Source: Bacteroides ovatus (GTDB lineage: Bacteria; Bacteroidota; Bacteroidia; Bacteroidales; Bacteroidaceae). Taken from it: 48,809 nucleotides of DNA. The translations under genes were made by a program, and so were the position numbers. The stretch is taken from positions 1 to 48,809 of the forward strand of contig JAUUNK010000014.1 of NCBI GenBank assembly GCA_030844565.1. The letters are read 5' to 3'. The notes under the pieces were generated by a model. The model searched no databases. It saw only the letters and a program-made list of their open reading frames with translations, and was not told the DNA's origin. Below, piece after piece: positions 22,663-30,670 of this stretch; position 1 is the stretch's first letter, and every line of letters starts with the position of its first letter.

Positions 22663-23869
22663 AGGTCGATTCTGTTTTAGATAATGTTGATGAATGTGAG
22701 ATTCGGATAGGACGGTTGATTACAAAGTTGCAGAACTCATGATATAGTTGAGTATCTGTCGGATTCCCCGAGTTCTTTAATGCCAGCAGCGAAGCGCTTC
22801 CCTGATAGTAGGCGAGTCGCTTTTTCTCCCAGATACCCTGTTCTTTGAATGTTTTCATGTAGTTTCTGAGTCGATAGGCTTTTCCCCGGCTACTCAAGGC
22901 ATTGTCGTCAAACTCAAGTTCCATGTGCATATTGTTGTCGATTGCTTTTCGGCAAGCATCCTCCAAGCGTGAATCGGGAACGGATTCATTGAAAAAGTAA
23001 TTCGGCTGGAAGTAGGCATAGTTAAATCCTAACGACTGCCATTGGTTGTATCCGTCTGCACCGTAATAGGGAATCCAGTTAAAAGTGTATTTCAATTTGT
23101 TTAAGTAGGTTGCTAGGGACTTCAGGATACTTCGCGTGTCGGTTGCTTTTTCTGCTATCCAGTAAAAGCCTGCCAGTTCCACGTTTTGATATTTCTTCTC
23201 GTCGAATTTAGCGCGTATCTGGTTGATATACCATTTGCAGGCTTTAATCCGGTCGCTTGATTTTGAAAAATCAAGTGTCTGGTTGTCTATCTTTCCCCAA
23301 TATTTAGTGGAGGAAGAGGGTTCTTCCGGATGTTGGCGGACGATAGGCTCGGGAATACACATCACAATCTGTCGTTTCTGGGAGGATGTTCCTAGAGCGT
23401 AGCTTGCTTCTTTTATACAGGCATCTAAAGCTCCGATGCCTGTGTCGGACTGGAAGTAATAGTTGATAAGATTACTCCAGTCTGTTTGATTGGCAGACTC
23501 AAGACCGTAGCCGTTGGCAAACATTTTATTTTCACCTCCCACTCCTTTATCCATGATTTCGAGGAAAAGGAAACTGTCGAATAACCAGTGGGCATGCAAT
23601 TCGGTGTCTACATAAGTGACATAAGAAGTCAATCGGCTTTTATCCCATGTGTAAGGAGTGCGATGATGTCCTCCGCCATAAAGCAATACCATGTCGGTGG
23701 ATGCTAACAGCCCGGTGCGGTTCTCTTCCCAGTCATACAGGATGGTGATAGAGTCGTCCGTATCGTCGGGGTCGGAAGGATATTGGGGTACCGTATGGTC
23801 CTCCTCCTGACAAGCGATAAAGCCGGAACATAAACTTCCAATGAGAAGTGTAAATAAAATGTTTTTCAT
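22655..23869 (-). CDS. DUF4855-type surface lipoprotein, possible glycosidase
   Basis: The 404-residue protein has a lipobox at Cys20 (SGFIACQEEDH); the acids after it suggest surface exposure. The chain resembles DUF4855 proteins: YDWEENRTGLLASTDMVLLYGG (44-65), a long alpha/beta region with QIVMCIPEP (168-176), LAGFYWIAEK (232-241), FNWIPYYGADGYNQW (263-277), YAYFQPNYFF (284-293) and MHMELEFDD (314-322). The strand-plus-acid pattern fits a TIM barrel with E240 and E317 or E319 as possible catalytic residues, but that is inference. The gene overlaps GH89 by 8 bases and follows GH27 by 13 bases. A surface endo-acting enzyme for this locus has not otherwise been found apart from the NAGPA protein, making this one a candidate. 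Confidence 0.75.
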   Translation of the reverse strand: MKNILFTLLIGSLCSGFIACQEEDHTVPQYPSDPDDTDDSITILYDWEENRTGLLASTDMVLLYGGGHHRTPYTWDKSRLTSYVTYVDTELHAHWLFDSFLFLEIMDKGVGGENKMFANGYGLESANQTDWSNLINYYFQSDTGIGALDACIKEASYALGTSSQKRQIVMCIPEPIVRQHPEEPSSSTKYWGKIDNQTLDFSKSSDRIKACKWYINQIRAKFDEKKYQNVELAGFYWIAEKATDTRSILKSLATYLNKLKYTFNWIPYYGADGYNQWQSLGFNYAYFQPNYFFNESVPDSRLEDACRKAIDNNMHMELEFDDNALSSRGKAYRLRNYMKTFKEQGIWEKKRLAYYQGSASLLALKNSGNPTDTQLYHEFCNFVINRPIRISHSSTLSKTESTYE

Positions 23870-23882
23870 ATCTTAAGTCCGC

Positions 23883-25865
23883 CTATTTGATTGGAGTTAT
23901 TTTGAAGAGGGAGGCTCCGTGATAAGGAACCCGGGCTTGATAGCTGCCGCTGAATGTCCCTATGTCTTTTTGTCTCCATAAATCCCGCACTTTTACCTTT
24001 CCTTTGATACCTAGTTGTTTTAGGGCGATTTCAAATAGGTAATCCTGTTGCTGGATGCTTTCCGCTGTGTCTTGGTCCCATAAGATAAAATAGGGGTCCA
24101 TCTGGAAGAAACCGAGGGCATACGAGCCATCATGCAATTTCTTATACCATATCTGCCCGTTAGGAACGGTGAGCTTGGTGGCAGGGGCTACCAATGGGTC
24201 CTGATTGACTGCTATTACTTCGGTATTAGTCAGCAGACTCAATGTGAAGTCATCCATGGCAGTCATGTCGCATCCCAATAGCAGGGGAGCCGAAAGGATA
24301 GACCATAAGGAAATATGTGCATATTGTTCGTCGACAGTTAAATCGGAATCATGGGATTTGGCTCCCCAGCCGGGACCGAGTTTGCCTACTACCAACATGT
24401 CCGGGTCGTTGTATTTGCCGGGTGCCGATGCGTATGCACAGACATCCTGGAAACATCCGATTGCCATTACGATATTCCATTGGTCGTTGATATCGCGGGT
24501 AGTGCGCCATTGGTTGCCGCCAGCCTCTGCTCCCCATTTCCATACATTCGGAGCACCGTAGCCGACACAGTATACAATATCCCGTTTTACTTTATCCAAA
24601 GCGTCCCGCATGACAATGTATGGCTCCTGAATAGTTTTCTCTTCGGAATCTTTCTCAATCTGTGCATAGCCGCAATAGTCATATTTGAGATAGTCTATTC
24701 CCCACTTCTCCCATGTTTGAGCATCTATCAACTCATGTTGATAACTTCCTAGATGCTTGCCGCAGGTGACCCTTCCGGGCGATGAATAAATACCGAACTT
24801 CAATCCTAAAGAGTGGATGTAATCAGTAAGCGCTTTGAAGTCGGGAAACTTCTCGTTAGGTAAAAGGACTCCTTCGGGAGTACGTTCGTCGGCTTCCCAT
24901 CCATCGTCTATATTTACGTATGTCCATCCGTAGGCCTGGAGTTTCTCATGCATGATGCGGGCGGCATCGCGTACTTTCTCGTCATCGGCAGAGAATCTCC
25001 AGCAGTTCCAACTGTTCCATCCCATAGGAGGAGTGAGTATAATTTCATTGCCTATTTTGAGCGTAATCTCTTTTTCATCCGTTCCTTTTGCATTGCTTGC
25101 TTTCAGGCGGACTTTGAAATTGCCTTTTGTTTGGGAGCTTCCGGTTATTAAGCCCGTTTCCGGGTTCAACTTCAATCCTTTGGGAAGTCCGGTAGCTGCG
25201 TATGTCATAGGCTTTTTTCCGCTTGCCATGATAGGCAGGAGGAAGGGATTGCCGGGGCGGGCGCCATATACCAACGGGTTGTTGATTCGAGGTGAATCGG
25301 GAGTTGGCGGAGTCAGGATGTATTTCTTTTTAGCGATGGGTTTTGCCCACACGGGAATAGGTTTTACTTCGCCGCGGGTGGTGAACTTTACGTTCAGCCA
25401 GTCGGCACGGTCATACATGATTCCGTCTCCGCATTCTTCCACCAGCAGCAATACTTTATCTATTCCTGACAGGTCGACTTGGAAGGGTTTGGCTGCATCT
25501 CCTTTTCTCAGGATGCCGCTTCTCCAAAGCTCTTTACGGTCTCCCATTATCTTGAACTGAAGTTGGCAGGCGAACGGGCTATTATCATCTGCACCTGCTA
25601 GCCCGGAGATAGAGCAAGCCTTCCCGCCTGTCTCGAATAGCATGCGACTGATGGCATGTGTGCCCATTCCGCGTTCGTAGACCACTCCTTGCACTGTTAA
25701 GGGAGTCATGGTGACGGCTTTGTTTGCACGGGGAAGTCCCCAGTCTTGGATATAATAAGAGCTTTCGCCTAATTCATCCAACCATATTTCTTTTAACTCT
25801 TGTGCCTGACATTTCCAGCTTATAGCTACTATTGCCAGAAGTATTATTTGTTTCAGGTATTGCAT
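23883..25865 (-). CDS. GH27 alpha-galactosidase-like protein with NPCBM and putative Ig domains
   Basis: The 660-residue exported protein has a signal peptide (about 1-21), an NPCBM galactose-binding-like module (about 25-165), a linker, a He_PIG/putative Ig module (about 195-272, GLPKGLKLNPETGLITGSS) and a GH27 catalytic barrel from about 275 (TPPMGWNSWNCW). The nucleophile is D396 in DYLKYDYCGY and the acid/base is D458 in WRTTRDINDQW. GH27 enzymes remove alpha-galactose, alpha-GalNAc or, in some Bacteroides proteins with NPCBM, beta-L-arabinopyranose. The residues that set galactose against GalNAc preference cannot be settled by eye. It lies 6 bases after the SGNH esterase gene. Confidence 0.92.
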   Translation of the reverse strand: MQYLKQIILLAIVAISWKCQAQELKEIWLDELGESSYYIQDWGLPRANKAVTMTPLTVQGVVYERGMGTHAISRMLFETGGKACSISGLAGADDNSPFACQLQFKIMGDRKELWRSGILRKGDAAKPFQVDLSGIDKVLLLVEECGDGIMYDRADWLNVKFTTRGEVKPIPVWAKPIAKKKYILTPPTPDSPRINNPLVYGARPGNPFLLPIMASGKKPMTYAATGLPKGLKLNPETGLITGSSQTKGNFKVRLKASNAKGTDEKEITLKIGNEIILTPPMGWNSWNCWRFSADDEKVRDAARIMHEKLQAYGWTYVNIDDGWEADERTPEGVLLPNEKFPDFKALTDYIHSLGLKFGIYSSPGRVTCGKHLGSYQHELIDAQTWEKWGIDYLKYDYCGYAQIEKDSEEKTIQEPYIVMRDALDKVKRDIVYCVGYGAPNVWKWGAEAGGNQWRTTRDINDQWNIVMAIGCFQDVCAYASAPGKYNDPDMLVVGKLGPGWGAKSHDSDLTVDEQYAHISLWSILSAPLLLGCDMTAMDDFTLSLLTNTEVIAVNQDPLVAPATKLTVPNGQIWYKKLHDGSYALGFFQMDPYFILWDQDTAESIQQQDYLFEIALKQLGIKGKVKVRDLWRQKDIGTFSGSYQARVPYHGASLFKITPIK

Positions 25866-25871
25866 AGCTTA

Positions 25872-26945
25872 TTATTGTTTAAGTACTTTTTTAATAACGG
25901 GGCATACTAGATTTGCGTATCTCATCATGCCCAAATCTGTGAAATGGATGCCATCTACCGTAGCTTCTCCGTCCTGACCGAGCATGTTCTGAGAAGAAAT
26001 CAAATAGATATTCTTTTCTCCTTTCGCTTTTAGGGAACGGAAGACCGTGTTGAGGGCTTTGTTCTTATCCTCTACCTCTTGCTTGATGTGGGTATCAAAC
26101 AGGGTATGAGTGAACAGGGGGTCTTCTATAAAGATGACCGGAGTATGGGAATGCTTTTTGCGGAGTATCCGGTAAAAGGTTTCCATCTTCTCATGAATCT
26201 GTTCGACGGAGGCATTGGGTACAAAGTCGAGTACATAGACTCCCGCATCCACAGCGGACATCACCTCTGCTATCTCGTAATCTAAGAATGCATTTCCGCT
26301 GAATCCCAGATTGATGATTTCCCGGTTGAGGCGCCGTGAAATGATATTGGTATGTGCCATACCCGGACGATTGGCACACCCTCCCTGGAGAATGCTGGTT
26401 CCATAGAATACAATCGGTTTAGTACGTACAGGGATAGCCACTTGAGGTTGCGAAAGGGAACTCAGGCTATCTACTCCTATGTGCAGTGAAGTGACACCGT
26501 CGTAGAGAGGAAGATAGAGCATATATTCCCGCTCGATCGGTTGCATGTGGGAAATGATGGTAGCTTCATTTACTTTACCCGTAGGGCGGGCGCTATTTAC
26601 AAATCTCCATGTTCCGTCCACCCACGCATACAAGTCAAGACCTTTAGTGCCGGTGGGAGTCATGTGGTTCATATAATTGTTATTCAGGTTTTCCCATCGG
26701 GCAGCTATGGCAGTCGAGTTAGAAGAGAACCGGATTGCCAGTCCTGCACTGTTGCGACTGAGTCGCCAGACAGGTGCACGGGAAATACTTTGGAGCGAAT
26801 CCGGGAGGCGCTCATAACGGTGTCCGGTAAGTTCCGATGCTTTGCCGTATAGGGGAAATGCGGTGGTATCGTGATACTTGAACTGTGCTTTCAGGTATCC
26901 TGACAGACATAGGCATAAGATAAATAAAGTTGTATACTTCTTCAT
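25872..26945 (-). CDS. Exported SGNH/GDSL-type esterase, second copy
   Basis: The 357-residue protein has a signal peptide (about 1-20), the beta-rich N-terminal domain with GLDLYAW (102-108) and a SGNH domain. The catalytic Ser is S184 in YGTSILQGG, the Asn block is GFSGNAFL, and the Asp/His pair is in VDGIHFTDLG (D331, H334). It has the same layout, length and catalytic spacing as the esterase at 929-2011, but clearly different sequence, so this is an older duplication or separate recruitment. It likely removes an acyl ester from the glycan in the periplasm. It lies between the second phosphodiester glycosidase gene (16 bases) and GH27 (6 bases). In both regions an SGNH esterase accompanies a NAGPA-domain protein. 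Confidence 0.86.
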   Translation of the reverse strand: MKKYTTLFILCLCLSGYLKAQFKYHDTTAFPLYGKASELTGHRYERLPDSLQSISRAPVWRLSRNSAGLAIRFSSNSTAIAARWENLNNNYMNHMTPTGTKGLDLYAWVDGTWRFVNSARPTGKVNEATIISHMQPIEREYMLYLPLYDGVTSLHIGVDSLSSLSQPQVAIPVRTKPIVFYGTSILQGGCANRPGMAHTNIISRRLNREIINLGFSGNAFLDYEIAEVMSAVDAGVYVLDFVPNASVEQIHEKMETFYRILRKKHSHTPVIFIEDPLFTHTLFDTHIKQEVEDKNKALNTVFRSLKAKGEKNIYLISSQNMLGQDGEATVDGIHFTDLGMMRYANLVCPVIKKVLKQ

Positions 26946-26961
26946 ACTAAAAATGTATTTA

Positions 26962-28575
26962 TCATTTCTTTTTAAAGAAACCGATGGTGGAGACTACGGC
27001 ACGGTTTCCCCCCGTCATGTCGTTCAGGTGCTCGTTTCCTACTACCATTCCGGTAGAACCTCCCCCGTCCAGATTGATGGCACCGACACATCCCAATCCT
27101 TTCATGATTTGTGCCAGTTCCGTCAGGGTTGCTCCTCCGCTTGCAGCGATGCGTCCGTCGCAGATGAACAGGATCACTTTGCCGTCTTCCCGATAGCCGA
27201 TTGCCGTACGGTCCGGAGTTACAGAGGGACCGAATATGTCGTATGGGATGATTTCGTAATTGCTTAGATAGTAGTCGGCACCCTTAGAGGTTTTTGTAAA
27301 GTCGAAGGGTATCTTTTTATCTTTCAATAGCACCGGACCTGCGCTTAAAGCATAGTGGGGATTCCAGTTAATGGCAGTGGCAGGATTGCCGTTGGTGGCA
27401 ACACCATATTTGTTTTCTCCTTTGACCGAAGGCAGAGGACGATCAAAGTAGAATATATTATCCGATGCATCTGTGCCCGCCCAATACACATTCGGCTTGC
27501 CCGTATTGTCTACGCCGAAGATACCTCGAGTTACATAATACATACTATTATATTCTTCATCTCCGCTTTTCAAGGAACCGCGGACCGGGGAGACGGAACC
27601 TGTTCTTATGGAATTGATAACTGCTATCCCCGTGTGGCTGGTGTTGTAGAAATAACCTCCATTGACCAGCAGGTAACAGTCTCCATTGAAAGAAGCTGCT
27701 TGTGCGTCAATGGTTGTCGGGGAAGTAGGTATGTTGACACGCACTTCTATGTTTCCGCCGGCAAGGTCACCGATGGCATACCAAGCGTGGAAGTTATTCC
27801 CGTTCAAGGGACTGGTCGTCTCGTAGAGTTCAATCTCTGGCGGCAAGGTACTTTTAGTGATTTTGTTCCATGTCAACTGTATATCAGAAACTTCGGAAGC
27901 CAGTGCCACGGTGGATTCGGAACTGTAGTAAGTCCCTGTGGACGTTGTCAGGAAAGCACGAACTTTATAAGATTTTCCATAGTCGAGCAATACGTTGGGA
28001 ATCACTTGGAATATTTGGCTTCCATCTTCTCCGAGTTCCGACCCGTTGTGTTTCGGGTCGTTAACGGTAGGCGTGTTCTCCGCACTCCAGCACAAGCCGT
28101 ATTTTACATCGGTTTGCCCCGCTATATTGGAAATACGGTAGGAGGCGCTTAGGCAAGTAGAGTTCGCTTTCACCTCTCCAATCAATGAAATACTTGGTTC
28201 ATCAGCCAGAGCAACCATCCGGTAGAGTACATAGATGGCGCGTGAGGTTTTCGTGTCAGAGAAAGACTTTACACCGAAATAATAAATGTTTCCTTCTTCG
28301 AGTTCTTCGTCGATGGTATATTCAGTCACGTTGGCAGCGACTTTGCCGATTTCGATGTTTTCGCTGCTATCTGCTCTGCGTTGCAGGATGCTGAAGCCCG
28401 TCTCGTTGTTGCTGTTATCTTTCCATCGCAGTAAGACTTGGGTCTTGCCCGTCCGTTCTACGGTAATGTCCGAAGGGGCTTCTACGCTTGCAGAGTGTGC
28501 ATTGTCTTCGTTGTCGCTTGAGCAACCTGCAAAGGCACCTATCCAGAGAATGATTAAAAATAGAGTTTGTTTCAT
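26962..28575 (-). CDS. Lipoprotein with fibronectin type III and phosphodiester glycosidase (NAGPA) domains
   Basis: The 537-residue protein has lipobox Cys18 (FAGCSSDNEDN), whose acidic residues suggest surface exposure. A fibronectin type III-like domain (about 33-125, with VLLRWKDNSNNETGFSILQR) and a second Ig-like domain (about 128-225) precede the phosphodiester glycosidase domain (about 240-537). Landmarks are LVNGGYFYN, SVTPDRTAIGYREDGKV, LFICDGR and INLDGGGSTGM (DGGGS 503-507), then NRAVVSTIGFF. The mammalian relative removes GlcNAc from GlcNAc-phosphate diesters; bacterial members are largely untested. It differs from the 6357-9701 paralogue in having no DUF4988 or GLUG parts. The presence of two such domains in one window argues for a phosphodiester or unusual glycosidic substrate (inference). 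Confidence 0.9.
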   Translation of the reverse strand: MKQTLFLIILWIGAFAGCSSDNEDNAHSASVEAPSDITVERTGKTQVLLRWKDNSNNETGFSILQRRADSSENIEIGKVAANVTEYTIDEELEEGNIYYFGVKSFSDTKTSRAIYVLYRMVALADEPSISLIGEVKANSTCLSASYRISNIAGQTDVKYGLCWSAENTPTVNDPKHNGSELGEDGSQIFQVIPNVLLDYGKSYKVRAFLTTSTGTYYSSESTVALASEVSDIQLTWNKITKSTLPPEIELYETTSPLNGNNFHAWYAIGDLAGGNIEVRVNIPTSPTTIDAQAASFNGDCYLLVNGGYFYNTSHTGIAVINSIRTGSVSPVRGSLKSGDEEYNSMYYVTRGIFGVDNTGKPNVYWAGTDASDNIFYFDRPLPSVKGENKYGVATNGNPATAINWNPHYALSAGPVLLKDKKIPFDFTKTSKGADYYLSNYEIIPYDIFGPSVTPDRTAIGYREDGKVILFICDGRIAASGGATLTELAQIMKGLGCVGAINLDGGGSTGMVVGNEHLNDMTGGNRAVVSTIGFFKKK

Positions 28576-28614
28576 GTCGATACTTGATTAATTTATTAAA
28601 GGGGGAGGCTAAGG

Positions 28615-30639
28615 TTATTTCTTTACCCTTATCGCTTCCAGTGCTTTTACAGTTACTTGTTTTTTATTGGGTAATGTCACTTTGTGTTCCTGCTCGCTCA
28701 TATTCACGACCAGATATACGTGCTCGCCCGAGAGGCTTATCCATTCGGCAGCCAGCACTACCGGAGTGGTTTCGTAATTGGGTATGTCTTGTGTGGGATT
28801 GTCTCCTGTCGGTATAACTTCCCGGACGAAGCGTCCTCCTAAGAACAGGTCGTGTTGTCCGCGGCGGAAGTCCGTCAGGTTCTTGAGGAACTTAGCTTCT
28901 CTTTTGGCATCGGAACGCATCAGCAGGCTCGGCTCCACCCATCCTAGTTGAGAACCCCATAGTAGGCTCCGCATACTTATAAAGTTTAAAGAGCCGTCCG
29001 TGATGCGCCAGGGGATATAAGTGTATCCGCTATAAATGCAACGGTCGGAGTAGATGAGCGGGAATAGCGGAACCATCTTTGTATAGCTGTTGTGAGGAGA
29101 ATTGACCACTAACATCATATCGAACAGATCGATGTAGCATTCTGCATTCTCTTCCGTCGTCATAGCTTGATTCTCTTTATAGAGATTGGTGCGCATTTCA
29201 TTTAATAAGCTACGGTACGCGTAGGGCCACCAATCCCCTCCGCCCGGGGCATGTCCGTGGTTGGTGGCATAACAAGGTTCGCTGTTGGCACATCCTATCT
29301 GGTCCATGTACACACCGTTTGTTTTTAGGTCCGTCAGGATTTTCCGGTTAGTTTCTTTCAGCACTCCTTGCCAGATATAAGAGGCAGGGCAGGTGACCGT
29401 ATTCAGTACTTTGGAGCTATACACTTCCGTGTACAATGTCCCGTCAGCTTTGCGGCAGGAGGCATCTTTCCCATTCAGCGTTTTATAAGATTCGGTTGCA
29501 GGGTCCCACAGGCGCCCGTTGATGTAGGGAGTTACGAATCCACCCAGTTCCTGGGCTTCTTTAATCATTTTTTTGAAGCCCTCTTTGGCAGGGAAGTAGT
29601 CGGGATAGTTGGTGTCAAAGGGATGATTGTGCCAGTAGTACCAATGCAATCCTACTCCTTTCCCAAAATACTTCAAGGCTTGCCGCACGGCTTCCATGGT
29701 CCGGTCGTTCGTGTCTGCCGGGCGTATCCACATATCTGCGTTTTTAATCCATTCGGCAATGGACCGTTGGGCGATGGTTTTAGCTCCCCATAGTGTCTCG
29801 AAGGTGAAGGGGCGATACCATTTCAGGGCAGCCTCTTGCCAACCTTGCCGGGTGAATCCCATGACCGTTGCCCAAGGGAGGGAGAACTTTTTCTTGTGTG
29901 TCCACGCATACGAGGTTGTCACGTTCTGGCTAAACACCAGGTTCTTCCCTTCACTTTTCATCCGTAGAATCTTTCCCGAACCTCCTTTGTCCTCAGGGGA
30001 GAAATAAACTGTTCCTTCTTTGTGGTGCATCAGTACCAATTGCATGGTGCCCGTGCAAGAAGGATAGCGCGATTGCAATTGTCCTTCGCTCGCCAGGGTA
30101 TATTCCGTGCCGAATCCTACGGGAAGAATCCCCTTTGCCCCTTCGGGTCGGTTCACGGCGATGCGGGGAAATTCGGCTTCGGTGATTATCCAGCCTTCGG
30201 GCATCTCCGCTTCGATGTGCCATTCGGGCAGTTCCATGTCTTTGCCCAATGTCACCAGTACACGTACGGGGTAGGTCGATTCGGCATCCAGGACCATGTG
30301 CCAGCTGAATATCAGTGTAGAAGAATCTTCTTCCCGGCGTATCTCTCCGCCTTTGTATTCTCCCCAGCGGGGCATCAACGTGGGGTTTTCTCCATTAGGG
30401 CCTCTGTAAATGAGTTGCCACGGATGAGTTGTGCTGCCCGCTGCGGGCAGTATGTTTGTCCCTTCCATGCGAAATTCTTTAAAAAGGAAATCTTTGCCGC
30501 CGGCAAACACTAGTTCTACATTCTTATTCTTTAATATCAAGTTGCCGTTTTCATGTGTTGCGGTTACTGATGCTGAGAGAGTGCCGTAGCTTTGCAAGTA
30601 GCAAAGGATGCCAATGATGCTGATTATAATGTTTCTCAT
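28615..30639 (-). CDS. DUF6259-type glycoside hydrolase-like protein
   Basis: The 674-residue exported protein (signal peptide about 1-24) has an N-terminal beta-sandwich (about 25-270), a probable TIM barrel (about 290-590) and a C-terminal beta domain (about 600-674, EHVYLVVNMSEQEHKVTLP). It resembles DUF6259 proteins. The barrel contains GLHWYYWHNHPFDTNYPDYFP, VTPYINGRLWDP, GVYMDQIGC (Asp near residue 444) and MTTEENAECYIDLFD (Glu near 494). Asp and Glu at strand ends would suit a retaining glycosidase, a layout like GH101 or other clan-D/H-related enzymes, but no family can be named. I use the ATG at 30639; an in-frame TTG at 30645 is two codons upstream. The next gene upstream encodes a protein of similar size and architecture. 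Confidence 0.78.
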   Translation of the reverse strand: MRNIIISIIGILCYLQSYGTLSASVTATHENGNLILKNKNVELVFAGGKDFLFKEFRMEGTNILPAAGSTTHPWQLIYRGPNGENPTLMPRWGEYKGGEIRREEDSSTLIFSWHMVLDAESTYPVRVLVTLGKDMELPEWHIEAEMPEGWIITEAEFPRIAVNRPEGAKGILPVGFGTEYTLASEGQLQSRYPSCTGTMQLVLMHHKEGTVYFSPEDKGGSGKILRMKSEGKNLVFSQNVTTSYAWTHKKKFSLPWATVMGFTRQGWQEAALKWYRPFTFETLWGAKTIAQRSIAEWIKNADMWIRPADTNDRTMEAVRQALKYFGKGVGLHWYYWHNHPFDTNYPDYFPAKEGFKKMIKEAQELGGFVTPYINGRLWDPATESYKTLNGKDASCRKADGTLYTEVYSSKVLNTVTCPASYIWQGVLKETNRKILTDLKTNGVYMDQIGCANSEPCYATNHGHAPGGGDWWPYAYRSLLNEMRTNLYKENQAMTTEENAECYIDLFDMMLVVNSPHNSYTKMVPLFPLIYSDRCIYSGYTYIPWRITDGSLNFISMRSLLWGSQLGWVEPSLLMRSDAKREAKFLKNLTDFRRGQHDLFLGGRFVREVIPTGDNPTQDIPNYETTPVVLAAEWISLSGEHVYLVVNMSEQEHKVTLPNKKQVTVKALEAIRVKK

Positions 30640-30670
30640 ATACAAAATATTAGGATGAATAAATATATCG

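Noticed and set aside
24952..25560. Long plus-strand open frames inside GH27 and other minus-strand genes
   Set aside because: They lie wholly inside well-supported genes, have low-complexity or arbitrary residue composition and no family features.
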